Source: Branchiostoma floridae (Eukaryota; Chordata; Leptocardii; Amphioxiformes; Branchiostomatidae). Taken from it: DNA of 64,000 bases. The notes below the pieces were generated by a model, which did not search any database, was not told the DNA's origin, and worked only from the letters and a program-made list of their open reading frames with translations. Positions 36,241 to 47,825 of the stretch are shown here, piece by piece. Position 1 is the first letter of the stretch. The number at the start of each line of letters is the position of its first letter. Made by a program: the position numbers and the translations under genes. The stretch spans positions 71,283-135,282 of the forward strand of contig NW_023365795.1 of assembly GCF_000003815.2 (NCBI RefSeq). The letters are read 5' to 3'.

Positions 36241-39200
36241 GATCAAACTGCACATGCAGAGGTCAAAGGTGAAGGTATCTGATTTGTCAACAGTTTTTCC
36301 CTCAATCTTTGTACATGCTAAGAAGTACATGGCCTCTGTTGGTCAATATGCATGACAATGCTGAATCCATAAAAATGCTTACTGATAAAAACCTTCAATC
36401 AAAAACCTTCAATCACCTATCCACCCATTCAGACATGGGATTGTTTCTAGTAGATTTCTGGTCTTACAAACCATGACTGGAAATTGTTTGCAGTGCTACC
36501 GATGACATAAAATTCACTGTTGACTTGCTGCCCTTTTCTCCAGATTTGACCAATGTTAGCATTGCATTAACATGCTGCATGCTTGGCAAAGTTAAAGCCT
36601 TCTACTGTGCTTTTATTGTACACGTGTCCTAATTGGTAGAGAAAACTAAACAGAAATATCTCTACTGTAGATGGATCTACAACTCAACCTTCATGACATC
36701 CATTTGCTAAACATGACTGACTACTAACTGGTACAACCTAAACTACAGGCTTTCTTTGTTCCTTACACTTTACAGTGACTCAGAGGTAGACTGTATAAAT
36801 GGCCCTCTTGTCCACAGCCTTTCACAATCAGTATTAGCAATAAAAGCCCTTCCAAGTTGAAGGGAGGAAAGCACATAAAATATACATGTCCAATCAGTTC
36901 CTCCATTTCTGGGCAGGAACAATTTACTGGCAATCACAGAGAAGGTCAGCCTGGCGCAGTATGGGGGGAGTCACTAGACCAAGTCTTCATGTGCATAATA
37001 GATATTGGGCTTTAGGTAAGGGACAGGCCTAATCTAAATTGTGTGCTATAAATGTGCCTGTATGTGCACATGTGTGTGTGTATGTGTGTGTGTGTGTGGT
37101 TCTGGGCTTGGGTAGTGTGAAACCTCCTTTGTGAGATGGTCTTGTGTTATAATGGTATAAAATTGCTCTGATTGCTCACGTTTTTAAGGAAAATAAGTCT
37201 AGTCTCTAGTAAAACATAACATCTTTCTGTATATGAATAAATGAAATCACTGTTATGTAAGGCTGCTGAGACCTATTTCTTGACCCCCTGCAGGGCAACG
37301 TTTACATGTACCTCAGGACGGCTCCAAATTGTGTTAGCGGATACCTGTTTCCTCCGGTTGTCTTATCAGCCTCAAGTGCAAGATGCAGGACTTAAGTAAT
37401 CTAATTTACTCGAGTGCCTGATTGGCTTGTTCAGTCACCTTTCCAAATTAAAACAGATCGGAAAAAGGATTACTTCGGAAGGTGTCCAATTTTTTATGCT
37501 TGGAACTGAACAGATTTTAACTTGCAATGCTGAAACCTATAAATATTGCATTAATATCATTGAAAATAATATTTTCGTCACACAATTTAAGACAATGAAA
37601 GTAGAAAATTCTTACAGAATCACAGCACTGTCTTTGAATGGGTCTTGATGTGGAAAACAAGCATGGAAATATTGGCACAAAGTTGCAAGGACTTGCATGA
37701 TTGTAAGAATACTGAGGACATTAAAGATTATTTGAAAAAGGGCATTCAAAACAACATTGACATGATCATGTAAGCAGCAACATCATAACTTAAGAAAGTC
37801 ATCTTTCAACTTTCAAATTCAAGGGAATCATGTTGAATTTCTTACATTAGATAATTATTATTTTATAATAGTGACATTTTATGTTACTTGCAAGGTCACC
37901 TTCATCCTTTTTATGGAATATATTTGTCATGTTCGCATTTATCCAAAATTTTATTTGACCATAAAGTTTTTCCTTGAGGTTCCAATTTTCTGGTGTCATC
38001 CCACGTCCAAAGTGACCACCATTTAATGTTTCATCCACTAAAGTACCGTACCCCATAAATCCTTCATGGTTCAACTTAGTAATCTGGAATATTTCCAACC
38101 ACATTTTATCAGTATTCCATCACTCAAACTTGAGTGGCCACACTACAGTTTAGGCATACCATAATCATGTAACTGATAAATACATAGACTGCAAGCCAAA
38201 ATTTGGGGCCCCTCCAATTTTACTATTATATAACATCTGTTGGACGGTTTGATGTCATTAGGTAGTTTCATACAGTCTCTTGGGATACTAAGAGGTCAGT
38301 TGGGTATGCCAACCTTTTTCCAGATTTCATCAATTATATATATTACCATATAAATGAAGAGGAGTACTAGTGTCTCTTTGCATGTTGCAACTACTGCAGG
38401 TCTGGAGCTGAACCTAATCCTCTGGACCCAGACCATACCTGGACCTGAATTTTCTGTGGTGGTGCCTCCTTACACTATATATAATTTGACACAGCAATAG
38501 AGATTTGGAAAATTGATACAGGCGATATGCTAAATAAAGGTGTACAAAAAATGAACGAGATGGAAAAATTGTTTGATGTATTGGAGAAAATCATGACATC
38601 ACCCAAACATGTCAATCGTTTTTCTACGTAGAATCCATTTGTTGACGGGACATCATTCTCCACCCTTTCATGCTCAGATAACTCTCAGCTTTTTCCTTGA
38701 ATCATCCGTCATACCACCATTGTGGCATTTCATGACCTTTTTTCAATTCTTGACTGCTCCTGTTAATATTACATTGTATATTTCCAAGGTTCCATCATCT
38801 AAAACATTTACATCTCTTTGATATTCATCTGGCACAAAGGCTGACATGAGTAAGCATAACTGTCTTGCCTAGGGCCTTCCCCAAGCTTCTGATGTATTCA
38901 TTTAATCTACGACATTTGACCCAACAGCATAAATACAGTAACAAAATGTCCTTTGGAACAATTCAAATCCTCTTAATAAGCATTTGATAGCCTTCTTTGG
39001 ATCATAAGGCTGATTTATCAGGAAAAAATATGACTTTTGCCCTTGACTTCATACCATGATACAATAGAATGTAATCTATAGAAAATTCACATTGTTCAAA
39101 GTCTGTTGCTTTTTCAAACTGAAAAAAACATATTTTCCAATATCTTCCCTTTTCACATTTTAAACTCTTCATCCTCCCAGTATAGCTACAAAATATAACC

Positions 39201-39465
39201 ATAAAATGATAAATGATTAAAAAAAAATTTTCACTGCTACCTATGCCCATTGCCAGTGCAAATTTGGTGAAGGTTTAACTTTAATGATTTAAGTGTTGAT
39301 ACAAAACAAAAGAGGCAGGAAATTCAACATTTAGCAGTTTGTTTAACCCTCTACAAGCTGAGGCAGCTTTTTTGCACCAAATTTGCAGAGGTTATGGAGT
39401 CAGATAGCATGGAAAAGGTTGTACCATTTTGCTCTCATCACTTCATGGTTAATGTGGACTAATTT
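36241..39465. other. non-coding stretch
   Basis: No supported gene. It contains a small AAAAACCTTCAATC duplication near 36386, a (TG)n tract at 37061-37099, and a fragment of the GGTACC-type MITE near 38395-38465. Confidence 0.4.
37061..37099. repeat. (TG)n microsatellite
   Basis: TG dinucleotides with one TATG interruption. Confidence 0.95.
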
Positions 39466-39752
39466 TTACCTTTGCCAGAATGGCTAAGGTTATGTTTTCG
39501 GTTTGGTGGTGTGGTTCTCCCCGTTTGTGAGCAGCATAACTCGAGAGGACTTCGATGGATGCAGCTGATATTTGGTGGGTGGGTAGGGGTGTGGAAGACG
39601 AAGGTCGAGTTCGATAATGGGCCTCCTAGCGGCTTGCTAAGGTACTGCAGCAGGACCTGCATGCTTGATATCTCGCGTTCCGGATATGCTGCGGTCGTGA
39701 TTTTTGAGCGTTAGGGAGCCCTTAAAGCAGGGAGTGATTGCTGCGAGTTTGG

Positions 39753-39915
39753 GCCCCCTAGTGGCTTTCATGGAAGTGCAGGCACCGGTTTAATTGCAAA
39801 CTTTTGTCTGCGGACAGCATAACTCGAGAAGACTTCGACGGATGCAGCTGGTATTTGGTGGGTGGGTAGGGGTCTGGGAAACGAAGGGGGAGTTCGATAA
39901 TGGGCCCCCTAGTGG
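39753..39915 (-). promoter_or_regulatory. two exact CTCF-like core motifs inside the repeat
   Basis: The minus strand reads CCACTAGGGGGC at 39753-39764 and again at 39904-39915, both exact to CCASYAGRKGGC. Near-matches at the same place of the unit lie at 39621-39632 (CCGCTAGGAGGC), 40036-40047, 40475-40486, 40607-40618 and, in the distant copy, 59079-59090 (CCACTAGGAGGC). Whether CTCF binds is unknown. Confidence 0.4.
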
Positions 39916-40313
39916 CTTCCCTTGGTACTGCAGCGCAACTTTCGGGTGTGTTTTCTCATCTTCTAAACATGATATGGTCACGAATTTTGGGTGTTAGATA
40001 GCTCTTATGCTCAGGAGTTAGTAACATAAGTTTGGGCCCCCTAGTTGCCCTTATTCTTGGTCTACAGATTATTAAATCTTATGTGTACATAGCATGTATA
40101 CACCCCATCATGTATAATGTACTGTCCCTATAAACAATTTTCTTGTAATCGTATCGTCTGGTTCATAGTCGTGTTGACCTCTTTTGCAGCAACTATGACC
40201 TTTGGGGTCACTTCTTGTCAATCTTACACTATAGGCTTGGGCATGACGTAACCATTACACCCAAATATAGCCACAGTGCCAGAATGGCTATGGTTATGTT
40301 TTGTGCTTGAGTC

Positions 40314-40335
40314 TCTGTGTGTGTGTGTCTGTGTG

Positions 40336-40382
<47 letters not shown>
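40314..40382. repeat. (TG)n microsatellite, about 69 bp
   Basis: Near-perfect TG run with TCT and GCG interruptions, lying inside the composite repeat unit where other copies have only short TGTGTG stretches. It is therefore a local expansion. Alternating purine-pyrimidine DNA of this kind can adopt the Z form. Confidence 0.95.
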
Positions 40383-40384
<2 letters not shown>

Positions 40385-40649
40385 ACAGCATAACTCAAGA
40401 AGCCTCGGATGGATCCCGATAATATTTGGTAGGTGGGTAGGGGTTGGGAAAACGAAGGTCAAGTTCGATAATGGGCTCCCTAGCGGCTTGCTAAGGCACT
40501 GCAGCAGAAACTCAATTTTTTATATCTCATGTTCTGGACATGTTGTGGTCGCGATGTTTAAATGGTAAATAGCCCTTGGGGCAGAGAGTAAGTGCTGTAA
40601 GTTTTGACCCCCTAACGGCTTGTTTGAAACTGCAGCCGCCGATTTCCTT

Positions 40650-41340
40650 TCAAACTTTGGAGGAGAATAACTCGGGAACGTGTAGAAGGATCGTCATGAT
40701 TTTTGGTATGTAGATAGCCCAAGTAACAATGTACATAATGGAATACTAATTATTCAAATCAACAGCTAATTTGTATAATTAATGAGGAAAGTTTATAAAT
40801 CCACTGCATTTCATGATAGGACTTTCAAACTTGTCACATATTTAGATGAGAAAGAGAAAAATATCAACGCATATTAATTATGCAATTGACCTCATTTGCA
40901 TAATTAATGAGAAAATATGAGTGTGTTGACGGATCGTCATGATTTTTGGTATGTAGATAGCCAAAGGGAAGACTTACATGATGGAATTCTAATTATGCAA
41001 ATCGACAGCTAATTTGCATAATTAATGAGGAAAGTTTGTAAATCTACTGCATTCCATTATAGGACTTTCAAACTTGTCACATTTGTAGCTGAGAAAAAGA
41101 ACTGTCAATACATATTAATTATGCAAATGTTGATCTCATTTGCATAATTAATGGAAAATATGAACGTGTTGACGGATCGTCATGATTTTTGGTATGTAGA
41201 TAGCCTAAGTAAAAACTTACATAATGAGATACCAATTAATAGCTAATTTGCATAATTGATGAGGAAAGTCGATAGATCCACTGCATTCCGTGATAACACT
41301 TTCAAACTTGTCACATATGTAGTTGAGAAAGATGGCAGAG
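40650..41340. repeat. 243-bp tandem repeat, nearly 3 copies, with POU octamers
   Basis: GGATCGTCATGATTTTTGGT starts at 40688, 40931 and 41174. Each unit carries AATTTGCATAATTAATGAGG or a variant and ACTTTCAAACTTGTCACAT. Exact octamers ATTTGCAT/ATGCAAAT occur at 40894, 40995, 41012, 41121, 41138 and 41246. A fourth, degraded start is at about 41438. Confidence 0.9.
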
Positions 41341-41490
41341 AGTAAGTGGTGTATGTTTGGGTCCCCTATAATGTCTTTTCTTGAACTGCAGATGCCGGTT
41401 TTGTTTCAGACTTTGAAAGAGAATAAGTCAGAATGAAAGGATCATCATAATTTTTGGTATGCTGATAGCTTAAGTGATGCTTGATACAAT

Positions 41491-42200
41491 TTGATATTAA
41501 TAGTGTAAATATGGATCTAATTTGTATAATCAATGGCGAAATTTTATGAACCAACTCCAGGCATATAAAATAAAATGTAATGAGTGACAAATTTATGTCT
41601 ACAGACATCATTCTACATAACAAACCTGGTTTATTTGGCAAAGGTATGTGTTCGTGGAACTCTAGTTCTGACTGAGAACGGTCTGTTACCATGGTGTCGG
41701 GGGCCATTATGACTGGTTTCCATAGTGACAGATAGGCCTGAGATCCTACTGGACTGATTTGCACAGTGATAAAGAATCTTGGGCTCCTATTGGTACTTCT
41801 GGGAATGAGATTGGTTCTCTAGTGATAGAGGTGTGTGCCAACAAGCTCTTGGAGAAGGAGCCCAATCAGGCCCCGACAGCAAAAGATTGCTTAAAACAGG
41901 CTATCCAGACCTTATTTCTTTTAATCTTTTTTGTTTGAAAACAAATAAAGAAGCACTGAAGTATGGATGTCAAATTGTCTATGAGCCTTTATTCTAAGGA
42001 TAGAAATCATATTTTGTAGATCTTAAAAAAATAGTACATGACTTCACTGCTAAGTTACAGTACTGATTTTTTCCGTCTTTGTTTCCACTGTAAGCACTGT
42101 TCTACCATGTCTACATATAGTCAAGTGGCCTTTGTTGTATCATACTTGTACTGTGTATTATGCTGAAGTGAATAGCAATCAAACAAAACAAAATAAACAG
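41491..42200. other. non-coding stretch before the acidic exon
   Basis: No gene or clear repeat seen; AT-rich, probably intronic relative to the exon at 42209-42265. Confidence 0.4.
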
Positions 42201-42208
42201 AACACTAC

Positions 42209-42265
42209 CTCCTCGTCTAAGCTGTCAGACGAAGAAAATTGTTCGTCTTCTTCCATTGGCTCGTC
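42209..42265 (-). CDS. candidate 19-codon acidic exon, possibly ADAR1-like 5' region
   Basis: On the minus strand a pyrimidine-rich acceptor (TTTGTTTATTCCAG) is followed by 57 bases encoding DEPMEEDEQFSSSDSLDEE and a donor GAG|GTAGTG. The exon is open in this frame, phase 0/0, and rich in Asp, Glu and Ser, like a disordered acidic linker with possible CK2-type Ser sites. It lies on the same strand as the Z-alpha exons and would splice to the exon at 5456 in frame, which makes it a candidate N-terminal segment of the ADAR1-like protein or an alternatively included microexon. It could equally belong to a separate minus-strand gene. No domain is recognisable. Confidence 0.5.
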
Positions 42266-42631
42266 CTGGAATAAACAAAACGCTCCTTAAGAAAACAAAT
42301 GCACAACAAAACATACACAATAAACAAACAACAAAACATATACAACAAACAAATAGACATAAAATAATGTTACTTAAAACTACAGCACAATCAAAAAAGA
42401 ACATACTACATACAAGTAATACGTAACATATTTCGGGAGATTGAGAGTTATATCTTTTAATTCATCAAAAAAACCTTGTCACAAAGACATTTCATGCCTT
42501 AAAAAAAGAACAAGACAAACAAATGGAGCAGACAAACAGCAAAGAAGAGAAGGATTCATACAAAGAAAGAATAAAGATTAGAGAATGAAATCAAATAGCA
42601 TTAGAGAAGAAGACAAGGTTTCTCTCCATGG

Positions 42632-42731
42632 NNNNNNNNNNNNNNNNNNNNNNNNNNNNNNNNNNNNNNNNNNNNNNNNNNNNNNNNNNNNNNNNNNNNN
42701 NNNNNNNNNNNNNNNNNNNNNNNNNNNNNNN
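42632..42731. other. assembly gap, 100 N
   Basis: Exactly 100 undetermined bases, the usual placeholder for a gap of unknown size. ORFs that cross it are meaningless. It sits about 370 bases from the acidic exon, so a missing exon here is possible. Confidence 0.99.
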
Positions 42732-42862
42732 TCCTGAGCTTGTATTAGTGACTCTAGGGATTTCAAACTGAATTTTTTCTGAAATCTGGCCAGAAGTGCA
42801 CAAGACTGTGCAACACAGGGAACTAGTAAATGGGATTGAAGGAGAGAACAATTGGCAAGAAG

Positions 42863-42903
42863 TTGGGGGGTGGGGGGGTGGGTGCTGGTGGGGGTGGAGG
42901 GTG
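42863..42903 (+). other. G-rich stretch, possible G-quadruplex
   Basis: More than four runs of three or more G separated by one to four bases (GGGGGGTGGGGGGGTGGG and onward). Close to the gap, which it may have helped cause. Confidence 0.5.
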
Positions 42904-44700
42904 GACTGCCTGTAGCATAAAGTAAAGACTGGAACAATGCCTCCCCATCACATTACTGTGATCCCAGTGCCATTATACTGATTGTCAAAGATAGGGTTTC
43001 CTACTGAGTTTGTTTTCTTCATGTTTTCCAATGCAATTTTAGGTAAGCATCTCTAAGGTAATGGCCTCTGTTTGTACTTGAATTAGGCAAATTGCTACTG
43101 AGAAACTTTGCCCCCTTGGGAGGGGAACTGCCCACTTCTTACCATTTTGTATTCTATCCCGGGTGGTTTTACTTTTACCTTATTATACTCTAAGAGAGTT
43201 CTACTAAATTGTCAGCATCAAACAGAAATTTCACTCCAATTCAGAACATATGGACTAGGCAAATATGGAGAATTTGTGCTGTAGATCAAATCATTTGATT
43301 AGCTGCTCAGTTTGACCTCACATGATGGGGTGGGGGGCATTCTGTTTGTTGTCCCTCGTAAGACATGTCAGAGGTGTAGCTCACTTGAGCATATTTCAAC
43401 ATTGCAAAAAATAGATAAAACTTTAAAAAGCCTACTCTGTTTCCTTGTCAAACTATATACTGTAAATACATTTAATTTTGCAGGGATTTAATTTTGCGGT
43501 AGCGGTAAAAGGGACTTTTCACTGTGGTTTTCAAGCTATTCACTTAAGAACACAAGCCACCAAGGTCACCTCATGTCCTCAGTAACCTTTTGCCCATAGC
43601 AAGACAGATGAAAGACACTGAAAAGTCTATACATTATTGATCCCCCATTTTGCCACTTATTAGAAATAGCCTGCAGGACCATATGGCAGAATCATCACTA
43701 ATGTTATAGCAGTCAGCTTAACTAGAAAATTGTCTGGAACTGTCCTTTGATAAAGAGGCAGTTTTGGGGCGGAGAGCCAAAAAGGAATTACAATAAGCTG
43801 TGCATTCCATTATTCAATTAACTCTAAGTCATTATTACAGCTATATATCTAATGAAATATTGCATCTTCAGATACTTATGGCCAGTGATATACATGGGTG
43901 ATGTATATTTAAAGTAATAACTTAAAAAATGAAAAAGGCTTATGACGTCTATAGGCTTATTGATATCATTGGGTCTATGGACCAGCTTCGGATTGAACGC
44001 AAGATCTTGGAAAGTAGCCAGATGCTCCCTGCAAAAGGCAGATCTAGGTAAATTTAGCAATTTGTCAGTTTCAGTAAAAGGTATTCTCAAAAGATTATGG
44101 GCAATTCTGTGGAAAGCAAACCATTTTCTGATAGCAATAACAGCTAATGTTTCAGCACTAGGGGCAGCATTGCCAGTGATCAAGGTCAGTCAGCCTCTTT
44201 AGGGAAACTGAATTCTCATTAAGCCAACAGGACTATAAATACAGGTTCACTTGTGAGAACCCCAGTGCTGATCAGGTGTCAGGAGGATGGGAGTGTAGGA
44301 GACAGCTCCAAATACTTCTGCGCAAATGTGTTCCCTGGATAAGTTCAGTTTAACAATTCAGTCTAATGACTTGGCAAACCGTAATCAGAAAACAGTACAT
44401 GAAAACTTATGATGATAGATATAAAGTTACAGAAATCTTGACAGAGCAATACGAAATGCACTATGTAGCTAATGACTGTACTAACTACATATTGCTTTGA
44501 GGCATATAACAATTATCTGTTTGCTCACTATAAATCTGTGTGACATTTGAGCGTGTCTACAAGGACAACAGAAAAGAAATTTTCCCCTTGAACTTCAACA
44601 GAAGTTCTTGAGAGAATGATTCCAACTGACAAGACTGTTTGAAATTCAAAGGCTAATACACCCGCCGGGATTATAAATCCAGGAATAATTGTCGCTCTTG
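42904..44700. other. non-coding stretch
   Basis: No gene supported. A truncated ACTGTAAAT-type MITE end (TACTGTAAATACATTTAATT) begins at 43458. Confidence 0.4.
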
Positions 44701-44755
44701 ACACACACCGTATCACCCAATTACACGTCTGCGCACACAGTATTAGTTACACCTT

Positions 44756-44769
44756 GTTGTCATGGTAAC
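44756..44769 (+). promoter_or_regulatory. RFX X-box
   Basis: GTTGTCATGGTAAC fits the RFX consensus GTHNYYATRRNAAC at all positions and is almost palindromic. It lies 20 bases upstream of a TATA box, the expected place for a functional site. RFX factors drive ciliary and some immune genes. Confidence 0.5.
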
Positions 44770-44789
44770 AGGACAGCTATAACAAAGGT

Positions 44790-44797
44790 TATAAAAG
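44790..44797 (+). promoter_or_regulatory. TATA box
   Basis: TATAAAAG in the context GGTTATAAAAGGAT; start of transcription would be expected near 44820. Supported by the X-box just upstream and an open frame from 44871. Confidence 0.5.
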
Positions 44798-44870
44798 GAT
44801 AGGCGCTCCTATGGGAGACATCATCATTTATTGGGAGGGAACCAATTTGGCCGTGGGCTGAGTCAACTCA

Positions 44871-45053
44871 ATGTGGCACACCACCACAATGGATCTCAGC
44901 TTTGCTGACACTGCACTTTGTTCTATGAGCTGTGCCACTCCAAATCTGAATACCACATGGGAACTATTATTATCATGCTTGACAGTACTTGCCGCCCATG
45001 ACCATATCGTCATCACTACTTACCCATTCCAACAAAATAATCCTGCATTCAAG
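44871..45053 (+). CDS. possible first exon downstream of the TATA/X-box promoter
   Basis: ATG at 44871 (MWHTTTMDLSFAD...) or at 44889 opens a frame that reaches a donor-like AAG|GTTTGT at 45053/45054 in phase 0. The encoded segment includes a moderately hydrophobic patch (ELLLSCLTVLAA) but is too short to call a signal peptide or membrane span. I do not recognise a family. The transcript would run opposite to the ADAR1-like gene and lie within its putative long intron. The ORF may be chance; the promoter motifs are the stronger part of the case. Confidence 0.3.
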
Positions 45054-45728
45054 GTTTGTTGGAGGCAAATGTTTAGGATACTTTTAAAGTACTTTACAAA
45101 TTCAAAGACTTTTTTTGACATAAGGTCTAAATTGGTTCATCTTTAGCAAAAATAGGGCTAAAAATCTCAACCTACATCCTGCATGCTATGGATAACATAT
45201 TGGAGGTATTTCAGGAAATACATCTTTAAAAATTGTAGTTTGGCAAGTAAAACGATTCCCGTTATGACTTTGCATCTTGCTTGCAGAGTCCAAAGAAAAA
45301 GTATTTCGAGGCCTGTCGTACCTGATCTATAATACTTACCTTAACTCTGTTTAATTGTTTTCACTCTCAATGCACTCATAAACCACCATCAAAATGTACC
45401 TGACCCAGATGGTACTGTGAACTCTGACCCAGAACCAATTCCATTGTGCTAACCTTTGACCTTTAGGATGTAAATCAAGCCATAAGAGTAATGCAGGATG
45501 ACACGAAGCATGAAGGGTGATCCCTCCAAACTGCCGCCTGCCGGGAACCTATTGATTTCTAATCACAAATATGAAAGTTTTATAACATTCACACATGACA
45601 GCATGTGACCTGCTGGGCAAGGGATAATATTTCTTTTTGTGTGACACTGTGTTATATAGCTGATGGCAGGAAATCTAGTTGGAAAGGAATGGGAACTCAA
45701 AACATGGTTACTTGCTCTGGACAAAGAG

Positions 45729-45919
45729 TACTGTAAATGCCTTTAACTGAGTTTATGGACATTTGATTACCCGGTAGAGAAGAAATTAAGTGTTTCCAAA
45801 GGTTTGAACTTCATGGTAGTAACATAATGTACACTGGCACCAGTTTTAAGTTTGCGGTGAAGCAGTCACAGTAAAAATGTGAGCATGAAACGACCACAAA
45901 AATTTGAAGGATTACAGTA
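45729..45919. mobile_element. MITE-like element with ACTGTAAAT ends (191 bp)
   Basis: Left TACTGTAAATGCCTTTAA; right end reversed TACTGTAATCCTTCAAATT. No ORF. Same family as 19310 and 25129. A short related fragment is also at 57089. Confidence 0.6.
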
Positions 45920-47820
45920 TTTTTCAAATGTGGTCACTATCTATTCGTCATCCTTCATTAGGTACTGTCGGAAAAAAACATTTGTCACTTTTGATGGGCG
46001 CGTCTGAAAATCACCTGTCAACGCAACCAAATGATCCGTGACTGGGCGAAAGGTCTGAACCTGCAGCTTTTCTATTTTAAGGCAGAAGCATTAGGATTAC
46101 AGCCATGAACGTGTGGCATTACTGAAGATCCTGATATTTGATAGTTGCTCTTAGATACAGAGATCGGTATGGATACATTCATGGTAAGCATTCAGATGTA
46201 ATAGCTTTGACATTGAAGCAAGCCAAACATCATCCTAAAGATCAACAGCTTGATATAAGAAATGGATCTCTTAGCAAAATATCAAAAACTACACAGTTAC
46301 AGCTAAGAGTTGTATTGAAATACAATGTTTTCAAAAATCTGAACGCATCCTGAACAATCTTTGAAGATAAATTAAAATCCCAACCTTTTGTTGGAAAGTC
46401 ATTTAATTTTTTTTTAAATGCAAACACATCTACACTAAATCTGAACATAATTTGTTTGAAAACAAGTCTCCACTAACAAGTTTTATCTTTGTAATATGAT
46501 TTTGTTGAGTCTGTGCGTGGTATCTCATATCTGCAGCTGTGCAAGAAGCATGAAATGACTGGAGAGCCGCTGGCACTAAGAAAGAATTGATTCCACTCAT
46601 TATCATAACTTGCTGCTTCATTTAACGACTCTAAGGATTTTCCAATCAATGTAAAGATTTCTTCTAGCTGCACATGGGGCTGGCACTGACTAAATACCAT
46701 AAATCTTCTGCTGAATCAATGGAATAACTTGGTTCGCTGGCAGCCTTTTTACAGAAAAGATTGCACCTGTATGCAATAGCTAGTGCAAGGTTTTCTTCAG
46801 CATCTGACATCTAATATTTCTTTTTTGCTAATGACTGATAAAAATTCTGATAATTCTAATCATATTTTCATACAATTTTGGGATGCCTAATGTGAAAAGA
46901 CTAGTTTTAGGGAAGACCGTAACAGAAGAAAAGAACGCTTGATGAAATGTTTATTCCCCGAAAAAGTTTTTTTTTTAGCTTTCAGGACGTTTTCTGTCTT
47001 TTCTCCAACCCTTTAAGTCAGATCTCAACTAGGAGTTTTCTTGTCACTTGACTGACGATGTTGACTATCATGACTATGGTAAGGGATACAGGCCTGAGAT
47101 TATACTATAGTGATATCCACTGTCCCCTGTTTCAGGTGCAGCCTTGCCTACATTGTCTATGGATGTAGAATAGAGTAGAAGGCAAGAGCTTAATAGCTTG
47201 GAGATGATGGAATAACATCAATGGCCAGAGAAAACCCAGAGTAATACATCATCAAACAAAATATCCACAAGTCATTGCTATCTGGCTATAGGCTGCTTCA
47301 AAACAATAAATGCAAATATACTGGGAGGCAAGGATTAGTTTTAAAAATACCCACTACTCTATTTCTCCCAAAATAGCTTAAGCTGCTAAAGAGGATAACA
47401 TCTTTCACCATCTTCTTGTGTTCCGCAAATAGCTGGTCATAACGAGATAATGGGCGGCCGTAATCTTACCAACGGCCACTTACTGATTATATATGCCATA
47501 TTCCTCATTCAGTTTGCATTTCAATGGTGAAAAGCACATCTAAATTCTACATTTAGCTGAAAAACACATTGCATAGTTGCATAGTCCAGCTACCATTTAA
47601 TGCTCATGCTGCAATTCTGAAGTCTGTATTTGGTTTCCACTAATATTCAGTATAATACTCTGAATTCATCACCAAGCTCTTGGACTCAAGAGCTTAATTA
47701 TGCCACGGTATATTCATAAGCTAAAAATTCTCCTTTGTAAGGGTTTTAGCCACTCCTATGAGATCATTTCTTATGCTCTGTTCTTGGTTTTGAAGTGAGG
47801 TGCAAGATTGATTGACCATA
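45920..47820. other. AT-rich non-coding stretch
   Basis: I see no gene, repeat or exon with adequate support. Confidence 0.4.
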
Positions 47821-47825
47821 GTGAC

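Larger units (their letters stand above)
39476..41490. repeat. composite satellite-like repeat block
   Basis: A unit starting TGCCAGAATGGCTA occurs at about 39475 and 40277. Its body (CATAACTCGAGA, ATATTTGGTGGGTGGGTAGG, GTTCGATAATGGGC, CCCTAGTGGC) occurs in three neighbouring copies near 39535, 39825 and 40389 and again, diverged, near 58990. From 40650 it passes into a 243-bp tandem array. A final partial copy near 41385-41480 starts again with GCAGATGCCGGTTTTGTTTC. Minus-strand ORFs inside it are repeat products. Confidence 0.85.

Noticed and set aside
39459-39997. Two minus-strand ORFs with similar proteins (GGPLSNS, THPPN)
   Set aside because: They resemble one another only because they are copies of a repeat unit; no start, splice or domain evidence.
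42578-42937. ORFs crossing the N-run
   Set aside because: Artefacts of undetermined bases.
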